From Brachybacterium squillarum M-6-3 (GTDB taxonomy: Bacteria > Actinomycetota > Actinomycetes > Actinomycetales > Dermabacteraceae): a DNA stretch of 64,000 nt. A model generated the notes under the pieces. It saw nothing but the letters and a program-made list of their open reading frames with translations, was not told the origin of the DNA and made no database searches. Position 1 is the stretch's first letter, and the number at the start of each line of letters is the position of its first letter. Below are positions 41,394 through 52,302 of the stretch, in pieces. Location of the stretch: assembly GCF_000225825.1 (NCBI RefSeq), contig NZ_AGBX01000001.1, forward strand, positions 1,178,001 to 1,242,000, written 5' to 3'. Position numbers and translations under genes: made by a program.

Positions 41394-42365
41394 ATGGCCC
41401 GCCGGAAGCAGGAGACCCCCGCCCCCGCGGCTCCGGACCTCGCCGCGGGCTCGCACAAGGTGCTGAACAACAACGTGGTGATCGCCGTGGACGCCGCCGG
41501 GCGCGAGCGCGTGCTGATGGGCCGTGGCATCGGCTTCCAGTTCACCCATGAGGGCGAGATCGCGCCGGACCGCGTGGAGAAGACCTTCATCCTGGACCGG
41601 GGCGCCGAGGCGGACCGCACCCGTCGCCTGCTCACCGAGGTGCCCTACCCGGTGATCGAGGCCGTCACCCGCGCGGTCGACGAGGCCGAGCGCTCGCTGG
41701 GCCGCCACCTGGGCCGGCACGTCACCATCGGGATCCTCGACCACGTGCAGTTCGTCCTCGAACGCCTCGACGGGGGGCTGCGCATCCCCGCCACCACGAT
41801 GCCCCAGCTGCGGGTGCTGCACCCCGCCGAGTTCGCCGCCGCGCAGCGGGCCTGCGCGGTCCTCGGCGAGGAGCTGGGCCGGGAGTTCCCGCCCGAGGAG
41901 ACGGTCTTCGTGACCATGCACCTGCTGAACGCGACCCGCGGGGAGCCGCAGGGCTCGGCGGCGCTGCTGTTCCGGCGGGTGCAGCACGTGGTGGACACCG
42001 TCGAACGCGGCCTCGGCGTGCAGCTGAACCCCGAGACACCCGGCTACGCGCGCTTCGTGCTGCACGTCCAGTTCCTGCTGCAGCGTCTGGTGGACCGCAC
42101 GATGCTCTCCAGCGCCGACACCTCCTTCTACGAGTTCGCCCGCCACAGCTACCCCGTCTCCCACGCGATCGCGCAGGACGTGAAGGCCTACGTCGCCGCC
42201 GCGACGAGCTCGGAGCTCACCGACGAGGAGCTGCTGTACATCACGGTGCACGTGGAGCGGCTGCGCGGGCAGGTGGCGCCCGCTGCGACCGAGCCGGAGG
42301 GCTCCGGTGATTCCGGGCCCGGGACAGGGGTCCTTCCCGCGTCTCCCGCGGAGGATGTACGCTGA
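41394..42365 (+). CDS. licT: BglG/LicT-family transcriptional antiterminator with two PRDs
   Basis: The 323-residue protein has a CAT RNA-binding domain at about residues 20-75 (HKVLNNNVVIAVDAAGRERV, LMGRGIGFQFTHEGEI), PRD1 (HVTIGILDHVQFVLERLDGG) and PRD2 (YARFVLHVQFLLQRLVDRTM, ELLYITVHVERLRGQ). The conserved phosphorylated histidines occur in both PRDs. It binds the RAT element just downstream and prevents termination, so the PTS genes are expressed only with substrate. An extra N-terminal tail of about 20 residues and an acidic C-terminal tail are present. Confidence 0.9.
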   Translation: MARRKQETPAPAAPDLAAGSHKVLNNNVVIAVDAAGRERVLMGRGIGFQFTHEGEIAPDRVEKTFILDRGAEADRTRRLLTEVPYPVIEAVTRAVDEAERSLGRHLGRHVTIGILDHVQFVLERLDGGLRIPATTMPQLRVLHPAEFAAAQRACAVLGEELGREFPPEETVFVTMHLLNATRGEPQGSAALLFRRVQHVVDTVERGLGVQLNPETPGYARFVLHVQFLLQRLVDRTMLSSADTSFYEFARHSYPVSHAIAQDVKAYVAAATSSELTDEELLYITVHVERLRGQVAPAATEPEGSGDSGPGTGVLPASPAEDVR

Positions 42366-42397
42366 CTCCCGCAGGAGCTGCTCCTGCCGAGATCTTC

Positions 42398-42427
42398 GGA
42401 TTGTGACCGCGCGAGCGGGCAAGACCT
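42398..42427 (+). promoter_or_regulatory. RAT (ribonucleic antiterminator) element
   Basis: GGATTGTGACCGCGCGAGCG followed by GGCAAGACCT matches the LicT/BglG target GGATTGTTACNG...GGCAAAACCT at nearly every conserved position. It lies 32 bases after the antiterminator stop, and its 3' end is part of the terminator stem, so the two structures exclude each other. Confidence 0.88.
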
Positions 42428-42496
42428 GGACTCACGAAACCTCTCCCCCGGGAGGGGTGTCGCCTGACGGCGGCTTCTCGTGGGCCAGGTTTTTTT
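42424..42496 (+). terminator. intrinsic terminator controlled by the RAT element
   Basis: ACCTGG (42424-42429) pairs with CCAGGT (42485-42490), continued by CACGA with TCGTG after a small internal loop; seven Ts follow at 42490-42496. Inside is a second hairpin around CCTCTCCCCC. It is one of the few T-tract terminators of the window, as needed for a regulated attenuator. Confidence 0.85.
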
Positions 42497-42582
42497 GTTG
42501 CCCGATCCGCCCGCTCGCGCCCTCCGGTCCCGACCCCCACAGCAGTCCCCGCACCGAGGCGGGGACAGGAAGGCGGAGTCCG

Positions 42583-45913
<3,331 letters not shown>

Positions 45914-45918
45914 TCATC

Positions 45919-45960
45919 CGGGTGGGCCGGGCGTACCGTATGGGACGCCCGGCCCACCCG
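45919..45960 (+). terminator. terminator of the beta-glucoside operon
   Basis: CGGGTGGGCCGGGCGT and ACGCCCGGCCCACCCG form a perfect 16-bp stem with a 10-base loop, starting five bases after the GH1 stop. No T tract. The HAD gene that follows therefore probably has its own promoter or read-through. Confidence 0.7.
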
Positions 45961-46019
45961 TCGAGGGGTGCCTGGCCCCACCCGTCCTCCGTTCCCCGTT
46001 CGAAGGAAACCCGCCCCGC

Positions 46020-46895
46020 GTGACCAGCACCGCCAGCCCCCGCCGCAGCCTCTTCGTCGACGTCGACGGCACCATCCTCGACCACGAGCGCGGCATCGCC
46101 CCCTCCACCGTCACCGCCCTCCGGGCCGCCCGCGCCCGGGGCATCCCGGTGTTCCTGTGCACCGGCCGCGCCGCCGGGGACATCCCCGCCGCGGTCCGCG
46201 CCATCGGTGTGGACGGGGAGATCACCAACGGCGGCGCCTTCGCGGAGGACGACGGCGTGCTGGTGCTGGACAAGCCCATGCCCCGCGTCGACGCCGAGCG
46301 GATGCTCGCGTTCTTCGTCGCCGAGGGCCTGCCCCACTTCGTGCAGACCCACGACGCCGTCTTCGCCAGCGACGACATCCGCGACCTCTACCAGGGCTTC
46401 CTCGCCCGGATCCGCGAGGCCAGCCGGAAGGACCACGAGACCGTCGGCGCGCCGGCCGTCGAGGAGACCGGCCCCCAGCGCAGCTTCCGGCCCATCGAGG
46501 AGGTCGACCTCGACCATGTGGCCAAGGGGATCTTCGCCTCCGATAACCCCGGCACCGTGGATGCCGTGCACGCGGCGCTCGGCGACCGCTTCCTGGTGAT
46601 CCCCGGTTCGATGCCCATGCCCACCGGCTCCAACGGCGAGGTCAGCCTGCTCGGCACGGACAAGGGCGAGGGCGTCCGCGCGATCCTCGCCCACCGTGGC
46701 CTCGACGCCGCGGACGCCATCGGCATCGGCGACAGCTGGAACGACCGCGAGATGTTCGACGTGGTCGGCACCTCCGTCGTGATGGGCCAGGCCGACCCCG
46801 AGCTGCAGCGCCATGCCGACCTGCTCACCGCCTCCGTCGGCGAGGACGGCGTCGCCACCGCCCTGGCACACCTGGGCCTCATCGGCCCCGCCTGA
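46020..46895 (+). CDS. Cof-type HAD phosphatase
   Basis: A GTG at 46020 with GAAGGAAA upstream starts a 291-residue HAD-IIB protein: motif I D14-V-D16-G-T (LFVDVDGTILDHERGIAPST), motif II FLCTGRA, the cap domain in the middle, motif III lysine in LGTDKGEGVRAIL and motif IV AIGIGDSWNDREMFDVVGTS. Cof-type enzymes dephosphorylate sugar phosphates and pyridoxal phosphate. Its location after the beta-glucoside genes suggests sugar-phosphate relief, though a terminator separates them. Confidence 0.88.
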   Translation: MTSTASPRRSLFVDVDGTILDHERGIAPSTVTALRAARARGIPVFLCTGRAAGDIPAAVRAIGVDGEITNGGAFAEDDGVLVLDKPMPRVDAERMLAFFVAEGLPHFVQTHDAVFASDDIRDLYQGFLARIREASRKDHETVGAPAVEETGPQRSFRPIEEVDLDHVAKGIFASDNPGTVDAVHAALGDRFLVIPGSMPMPTGSNGEVSLLGTDKGEGVRAILAHRGLDAADAIGIGDSWNDREMFDVVGTSVVMGQADPELQRHADLLTASVGEDGVATALAHLGLIGPA

Positions 46896-46971
46896 CCCCC
46901 CGCCTGCCCGGGCCCGGCCCGGCCGTTCCCGCGCGCAGCTTCACCTGTCCCCACCCGGCCCCTGTCCCGTT

Positions 46972-47012
46972 TTTCGACGATCTCTGCCAGTTTCTGGCAG
47001 GGATCGTCGAAA
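46972..47012. repeat. long near-perfect inverted repeat
   Basis: TTTCGACGATC, T, CTGCCAG, loop TTT, CTGGCAG, G, GATCGTCGAAA: a 19-bp stem with a single T-G wobble and a three-base loop. Farther right, CTGGCGGCAGA (47015-47025) can replace the right inner arm, giving an alternative pairing with TCTGCC. It lies 76 bases after the HAD stop and 64 before the RHH antitoxin start, and is AT-richer than its surroundings. It may be a bidirectional terminator, an antitoxin operator, or the trace of a mobile element. Confidence 0.7.
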
Positions 47013-47075
47013 TTCTGGCGGCAGAGCTGGGGGGCCGGGGCGACGTACGCTGGAGGAGCGTGTGAGGCGGTGGTG

Positions 47076-47318
47076 ATGAGCTCGATCGTGGTGAGGAACC
47101 TCGACCCGCTGGTGAAAGATGCCCTGACGGAACGGGCGCGCGAACGCGGCCGATCTCTGGAGGCCGAGGTGCGGGACATCCTCACCCGAGCCTCCCAGCA
47201 GCGGCGATACGCGAACCTCGGGCTGGCCTTCCTGGCCGTGGGCAAGGAGAACGGGGGAGTGGAGGAGCTGCCGCTGTCGCCACGAGCGGATGTGGCACGG
47301 GCTGCCCACCCCGAGTGA
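47076..47318 (+). CDS. FitA/VapB-type ribbon-helix-helix antitoxin
   Basis: ATG 47076 gives 80 residues. It begins SSIVVRNLDPLVKDALTERA, then RERGRSLEAEVRDILTRASQ, the beta strand and two helices of a FitA-like RHH antitoxin that binds its own promoter. The C-terminal part, which would contact a PIN-domain toxin, is present but short (AFLAVGKENGGVEELPLSPR). No toxin gene follows: the next frame is the helicase on the other strand. It is an orphan or its toxin is lost. Confidence 0.65.
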   Translation: MSSIVVRNLDPLVKDALTERARERGRSLEAEVRDILTRASQQRRYANLGLAFLAVGKENGGVEELPLSPRADVARAAHPE

Positions 47319-47379
47319 CCCAAGCATCCCCGCGATCATCAACCCCTGGGACTGAGCGTCGCATGCCGATCGTTCCTGG

Positions 47380-49704
47380 TCAGGCGCGGGCGGCGGCCCA
47401 GTCGAGGAAGTCCTCGGCGGCGATGACGGGCTTGCCCCAGGCGGCCGCCTTCTTCGCCTTGGTGGACTGGCTGCCGCGCTCGGCGACCACCAGCACGTCG
47501 GTGCGGGTCTTGGTCACCGACGGCACCGGGCGCAGGCCCTGCTGCTCCGCGAGGCGCTCCATCCCGTCTCGGCCCAGCGCGCCGTGCACGGCGGAGGTCA
47601 CCTCCCCGGTGAAGCACACCCGCGTGCCCGGCACCAGCAGCGCCGTCAGGTCCACCTCCGCCTCGGGCGCGAAGTCCGAGGGCAGGATCGGCAGCTCCAG
47701 GTGCTCCTCGAGGCCTCGGAGTCGAGCCACCACCGGCGCATCCCGGTCCGTGACCCGGCCCCACGCCTGCTGCAGCGCCGCGGCGAGCAGGGCGGCGGCA
47801 TCGTCCTCGGCGGAGATGTTCCCGCCCACGACGAACGCCTCCGGGGCCTCGGTGCCCCCCGGACCGGTGGTGCGGGCCAGCAGGTAGCCGTGGCCGCGGG
47901 GGAGCGCGGCGAAGGCGGTTCCGGCCGGGGCGTCCCAGTGTCCGTCTTCGCGCAGGCGCCGCGCCGCATCCCGGATGGCGTGGGCGCGGTCCAGGGCGGT
48001 CGGGGCACGCAGCGCGGCGCGCTCCGCTGTCGTCAGGTCCGCGGCGGGCAGCTCGATGCCGAGCGGCATCGGCAGCACCTGCCCGTGCCGCTTGAGCTCG
48101 AAGTCGACCAGGTCCAGCTGCTCGTCGATGCCCACCCCGACCGGTACCCGCCCGGCCAGCAGCGGTCCGAGCGCCGGCCAGGCCTCGGTGAGCACCGGCG
48201 CGAGCTGCACGTCCCGCGTGGTCAGCGCGAAGTCGGTGGCCGCGGAAAAGAGGTCCTGGGTGGGGTTGACGACCGTGGTGGCCTCGTCGCCGTCGTCGGT
48301 GACCAGGGCGATCTCCACCGGACGGGGCCGATAGCGGTCGCCGCGGTTGCCGACCAGCAGCGCCGCCAGGTACACCTCGCCGACCGGTGCCTCGGGAGAG
48401 GCGGCTGCGGCGCCGGCCAGGAAGCGGCGCACCCGGATGTCGGTCTTCAGGTCCCGGGGCAGCACGTCGCGCTTCAGCACCAGACCCTCCAGCGAGGTGC
48501 AGCGGGACAGCGCGACGTACAGCTGGCCGTTGGCGAAGGTGCCGCCGGTGAGGTCCACGACCACCCGGTCCAGGGTCTGCCCCTGGCTCTTGTGGATGGT
48601 GATGGCCCAGGCCAGCTTCATCGGCAGCTGGGTGAAGGTGCCGACCACCTCGTGCACCAGACGGCCGCCTTCCACCTCCGGGCGGGTGACGTCCCAGGTG
48701 TGGGGGCGCACCGTGACCGCGGAGCCGTCGCGCAGCAGCACCTCGGCGAGCATGTCGCCCGGCTCCTCGGGGTCGGGGCGGATCGCGGTGATCCGGCCCA
48801 GGCTGCCGTTCACCCAGCGGTCCAGCGGGTCGTTGCTGAGCATCATCACCTGCGCGCCCTCCGCGATCCGCAGCAGGTCCTCGGTGGGATGCTCGAAGCC
48901 GGTGGTGTCCCCGGTGATGCGAGCGGGGATCGTGTCGACCGGGCCGGGAAGGCGGTCGAGCTGCTGCCGGTTGCGGGCGGTGACGATGCGATTGGTGGTG
49001 GCCAGGGTCAGCCAGAACTCGTCCAGCGGCGGCTCGAACTCCTTGTCGGTGCGGTCGTTCATGGCCGCGCGGGCGTCCTCCAGCAGGGAGCCCTCCCGCA
49101 CCGCGTTCAACAGCTCCACCAGGGCGGAGTCCCCGGCCTGGCGGAACACCGTGCCCAGCTCCACCACCGCGAAGCGGTCCCGATCGAAGGAGTCGGCGGA
49201 GAAGAAGAACGGGGTGCCGTAGCGCTGCTCGATGTGCGCGGCCTCGGCATCGGTCACCACCGGCGGCAGCTGGTACAGGTCTCCCACCAGCACCAGCTGC
49301 ACCCCGCCCAGCGGTGTGCCAGGTCGTGGGCCGAAGCGCTCCAGCGCCGCGGTGAGGGCGTCGAACAGGTCGGCGCGGACCATCGAGGCCTCGTCGACGA
49401 TGAGGATGTCCAGCTCCGCCAGCACGGAGGCGAAGCGGCCCGGACGGTAGCGGGCCGAGCGCACGAACTCCTCGTCCACGCCGAGCGGGAAGGAGAACAG
49501 GCGGTGGATCGTGTACCCGCCGACGGTGAGCGCGGCGATGCCGGTCGGCGCCACCGTCAGCGCGGTGCGGTCCGTGGTCTCCAGGAAGTGCCGGATCAGC
49601 GTGGACTTGCCGGTGCCCGCGCGGCCGGTGAGGAACAGGTGGTCCCCGCCGTGCAGGTGGTCCAGCGCCGCCTGGAACTCCTTGGTGATCGTGAGGGTGG
49701 TCAT
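47380..49704 (-). CDS. Pif1-like helicase with exonuclease-like and BRCT regions
   Basis: The start is ATG 49704; the open frame extends on without homology. The 774-residue protein has a superfamily 1 helicase core: Walker A FLTGRAGTGKSTLIRHF, DEAS box LIVDEASMVRADLFDALTAA, QLVLVGDLYQLPPVVTDAEA and the C-terminal HKSQGQTLDRVVVDLTGGTF then YVALSRCTSLEGLVLKRD. Next, residues about 480-660 read like a degenerate 3'-5' exonuclease-type fold, and residues 695-774 are a BRCT domain (CFTGEVTSAVHG, GKPVIAAEDFLDW). It probably acts in DNA repair. The three-part fusion is unusual but known in actinobacteria. Confidence 0.82.
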   Translation of the reverse strand: MTTLTITKEFQAALDHLHGGDHLFLTGRAGTGKSTLIRHFLETTDRTALTVAPTGIAALTVGGYTIHRLFSFPLGVDEEFVRSARYRPGRFASVLAELDILIVDEASMVRADLFDALTAALERFGPRPGTPLGGVQLVLVGDLYQLPPVVTDAEAAHIEQRYGTPFFFSADSFDRDRFAVVELGTVFRQAGDSALVELLNAVREGSLLEDARAAMNDRTDKEFEPPLDEFWLTLATTNRIVTARNRQQLDRLPGPVDTIPARITGDTTGFEHPTEDLLRIAEGAQVMMLSNDPLDRWVNGSLGRITAIRPDPEEPGDMLAEVLLRDGSAVTVRPHTWDVTRPEVEGGRLVHEVVGTFTQLPMKLAWAITIHKSQGQTLDRVVVDLTGGTFANGQLYVALSRCTSLEGLVLKRDVLPRDLKTDIRVRRFLAGAAAASPEAPVGEVYLAALLVGNRGDRYRPRPVEIALVTDDGDEATTVVNPTQDLFSAATDFALTTRDVQLAPVLTEAWPALGPLLAGRVPVGVGIDEQLDLVDFELKRHGQVLPMPLGIELPAADLTTAERAALRAPTALDRAHAIRDAARRLREDGHWDAPAGTAFAALPRGHGYLLARTTGPGGTEAPEAFVVGGNISAEDDAAALLAAALQQAWGRVTDRDAPVVARLRGLEEHLELPILPSDFAPEAEVDLTALLVPGTRVCFTGEVTSAVHGALGRDGMERLAEQQGLRPVPSVTKTRTDVLVVAERGSQSTKAKKAAAWGKPVIAAEDFLDWAAARA

Positions 49705-49759
49705 CGGGTGTTCTTCCCGTTCCCGCAGTTCCCGCGTTCGCAGGGTCGTGTCATTCGTG

Positions 49760-50785
49760 TCATTCGCGGGCTTGAGCGTAGAGGGCTGAGCACTCAGGGC
49801 ACTGCGGCATCGCTTCGTGATCTTGGCGGGGCACGAAGTACACGCCGCAAAGAGAACGAGCTCCGGTTCCATTGATGGTGCGCAGGGCGAGGTTCCGGCG
49901 ATGGACGTAATGGGCGTGAGTCGTCGGCTCGGAGAGGGCGCGGATCCCCTGTCCGTTGAGCGCGCTGAGTTTGGCGACACGGCGTTCGAGAGTCCCCGTG
50001 GGGAGCATGTTCGAGAAGGAGGCTCGCGATTCACCGAAGTAGGCATCCCAGTCGGTTTCCGGGGGGTGGAGGACGGCGAGTAATGTGTTGCGGAGGCCCG
50101 TGGTGGTCCGGCTGCCCTTCCATCCGGGCTGTTCCTGCACGTCGATAACGACTTCCTCCCAGTTGTCGTCGTCCTCGACGTAGCGCACGACCTTGAGCCC
50201 TACGTGAGCGATCGTGGAGGACTGGGAACTGTCCGTGGTCGCGGCAGGGCGGGGGACATCGAATTCCACATAGCCGCCAGTTGCGACAGTCCGCAGGTGT
50301 GTGGTCAGCGCGCGCTGGATGTCGAGGTGCCATTCACCGACCAGTGCAGATGCCCTCTCGCGCTTCCAGAGCAAGGTGTCGTCTTCCGTCGGGAGCAGTG
50401 CCGCCATGCTCTCGTTCTGCTCGCGTCGCTCCAGGGCCTTGTAGAAGTCGTCGCGGTCCTCGTGTCCACCTTTCGCGAGGCCGGCAGCGACTACCCAGCA
50501 GACCCCGGCGGCATCGATCCAGATGGCACCTCGCCACTGGCCAGCGCGGATCTCGAAGAACGTCTTGCTGCTGACTGACTTAATGGTCCCGGCGTGAGTG
50601 TCCTCCGTCTGGTCCTCGCCGAAGCTCTCGGCAGCCTTCCGGAGAAGGGGGTGGTCCAAACCGGTGAAAGGGAGGGCATCGCCCGGGCGACCATCCATCA
50701 CCGTGCGACGCACGAACGGCCCGCCCCAATCTGCGTCGAGTTCATCGGTGATAACGCGCAATGTGGGGCGGGCCGTGCGGTGCAT
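49760..50785 (-). CDS. hypothetical protein with DUF3039-like cysteine tail
   Basis: ATG 50785 gives 341 residues. GC content and codon use are lower than elsewhere, consistent with a laterally acquired region. The N-terminal two thirds are not recognised (FEIRAGQWRGAIWIDAAGVC, WVVAAGLAKGGHEDRDDFYK). The end reads LCGVYFVPRQDHEAMPQCPE CS, whose C...CxxC resembles the DUF3039 zinc-type motif. It starts 40 bases after the excisionase-like gene, so the two may form an operon. Function unknown. Confidence 0.6.
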   Translation of the reverse strand: MHRTARPTLRVITDELDADWGGPFVRRTVMDGRPGDALPFTGLDHPLLRKAAESFGEDQTEDTHAGTIKSVSSKTFFEIRAGQWRGAIWIDAAGVCWVVAAGLAKGGHEDRDDFYKALERREQNESMAALLPTEDDTLLWKRERASALVGEWHLDIQRALTTHLRTVATGGYVEFDVPRPAATTDSSQSSTIAHVGLKVVRYVEDDDNWEEVVIDVQEQPGWKGSRTTTGLRNTLLAVLHPPETDWDAYFGESRASFSNMLPTGTLERRVAKLSALNGQGIRALSEPTTHAHYVHRRNLALRTINGTGARSLCGVYFVPRQDHEAMPQCPECSALYAQARE

Positions 50786-50825
50786 GGACTCATGATGCCC
50801 GATAGGCGGTGAACTGCGGCGGGGC

Positions 50826-51221
50826 TCAGAGGAGTTCGGCGAGTTCCTCAGCGGCACGTGCGTCCACGGCATCGCGATGGGCGAAGTCGGCGGCGAGTCG
50901 ACGTCGTGACTCGTGCCGTGCGATCTGGAAGTTCATGAGGTCGCGCATGAAGATGCGTCGATCCCGACCGACACGGTGTGAGGGGATCTCTCCGTCGTCC
51001 AGGAGCTTGTACAGATGCGTGCGGCTCATGCCCAGGCGCTTCGCGGCCGCGTTGGGCGACAGGGTGTCTGAGGGGTCGAAGGCGACGATGTCGTCGTCAT
51101 TGCGCAGGCAGGCGACGAGGGCGTGGAGGAGTTCCTTCGATTCCACGGGCAGGTCATCGGCAAGGGATTCGAGGCAATCGACCTGGTCATCAGGGATCGG
51201 CAGCGAGGTGAGAGTTTCCAT
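50826..51221 (-). CDS. excisionase-type helix-turn-helix DNA-binding protein
   Basis: The 131-residue protein has an N-terminal helical region (VDCLESLADDLPVESKELLH) and a MerR/Xis-type domain: LSPNAAAKRLGMSRTHLYKL, LDDGEIPSHRVGRDRRIFM. This is the excisionase family helix-turn-helix seen both in phage excision proteins and in antitoxins that pair with PIN toxins. An AGAAGGAG site precedes the ATG. The gene downstream is not a PIN toxin, so its partner is unclear. TGACA...TGTCA half-sites lie upstream. Confidence 0.75.
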   Translation of the reverse strand: METLTSLPIPDDQVDCLESLADDLPVESKELLHALVACLRNDDDIVAFDPSDTLSPNAAAKRLGMSRTHLYKLLDDGEIPSHRVGRDRRIFMRDLMNFQIARHESRRRLAADFAHRDAVDARAAEELAELL

Positions 51222-51238
51222 GGCTCCTTCTCGTCAAG

Positions 51239-51261
51239 TGACACCACTGCAACAGATGTCA
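51239..51261. promoter_or_regulatory. possible operator of the excisionase-type gene
   Basis: TGACA (51239-51243) and TGTCA (51257-51261) form an inverted repeat with a 13-base spacer, directly upstream of the excisionase-like gene. Short arms; a weak candidate for autoregulation. Confidence 0.35.
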
Positions 51262-51376
51262 TAGATGACTCTAGGCGTCTCGTCGCCCCTCATGCAAGCT
51301 GGAGTGTCAACGCTGTGGAGGAACCCACTGAAGCGCCCTGGGTTCCGTTCCGAGTCTCAGCAAGGAGAATCGGAGC

Positions 51377-51688
51377 TTGCCCAAGAAGTTCAGTCCAGAG
51401 CTGCGTGACCGCGCCGTGCGCATGGTCCACGACCGTCAGGCCCGCGAGGGCGGTCCCCGTGCAGCATCGATCCGCGCCGTCGCACCACAGCTCGGCGTCG
51501 GCACCGAGACCCTGCGGATCTGGTGCAACCGTTACGGCCCCACCGAACCAACCGGCCCGGGAGAGCCGCTCGAGGAGGAGAACCGTCGGCTCCGGCGAGA
51601 GCTGGCTGAGGCGCGACGCGCGAACGAGATCCTGAAAGCCGCCTCAACGTTTTTCGCAGCGGAACTCGGCCGCCCCACGACGAAATGA
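51377..51688 (+). CDS. IS3 transposase OrfA
   Basis: TTG 51377 with AAGGAG at 51362-51367 starts a 103-residue protein. It has the IS3 OrfA helix-turn-helix (FSPELRDRAVRMVHDRQARE, IRAVAPQLGVGTETLRIWCN) and a leucine-zipper-like tail EENRRLRRELAEARRANEIL with KAASTFFAAEL. It overlaps OrfB by four bases (ATGA); OrfAB fusion normally arises by frameshifting, and a slippery heptamer is not evident to me, so coupling is more likely. Confidence 0.85.
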   Translation: MPKKFSPELRDRAVRMVHDRQAREGGPRAASIRAVAPQLGVGTETLRIWCNRYGPTEPTGPGEPLEEENRRLRRELAEARRANEILKAASTFFAAELGRPTTK

Positions 51689-52302
51689 TCGCGTTCATCG
51701 ACATGCACCGCGAGAAGTTCGGGGTCGAGGCCATCTGCCGCATCCTCGGAGCGACAGAATGTGGGTTCATCACCTCCCGCGGATACCGCGCAGCCAAGAG
51801 CAGGCCAGCCTCCGCTCGAAGCATGCGGGATGAGATCCTCGTGGAGGAGGTGATGCGGATTCATCAGGAGAATTACAGCGTCTACGGGGTCCGGAAGATG
51901 TGGCACGCCATGCGCCATGCGGGATGGGACGTGGGCCGAGACCAGGTAGCACGGCTGATGAAGATCGCAGGCCTCCAGGGCGTCCGCCGAGGTCGCAAGC
52001 CCGTCACCACCCGCCCCGCAGCCCGAGATGACCAGCGTCCCGACCTCGTCGAGCGGAGGTTCGTTGCGGACCGGCCGCAGCAGCTCTGGGTTGCCGATAT
52101 TACCTATGTCCGAATACTCACCGGATTATGCTACGTCGCGTTCATCACCGATGCCTTCAGTCGGAGAATAGTCGGCTGGGCAGTCGCGCCAACCCTCCAC
52201 ACGGAGAACCTGCCACTGCTGGCATTGGAGCACGCACTTCTTTCAACGGGGGCGAGCAGGAATGAGAGCGGACTGATCCACCACTCCGACCGGGGCAGTC
52301 AA
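51685..52302 (+). pseudogene. IS3 transposase OrfB, 5' part (split by IS30)
   Basis: The protein part contains FGVEAICRILGATECGFITS, IHQENYSVYGVRKMWHAMRH, and the first DDE aspartate in LWVADITYV, then AFITDAFSRRIVGWAV and GLIHHSDRGSQ with the second aspartate. The coding sequence stops at the IS30 insertion after Q; the third acidic residue is in the 3' part beyond it. The frame runs into the IS30 element and stops at 52434. Confidence 0.85.

Noticed and set aside
47315-47887. PIN toxin overlapping the end of the RHH antitoxin (GTG at 47315)
   Set aside because: The frame is the antisense shadow of the helicase BRCT region and lacks any PIN aspartates.
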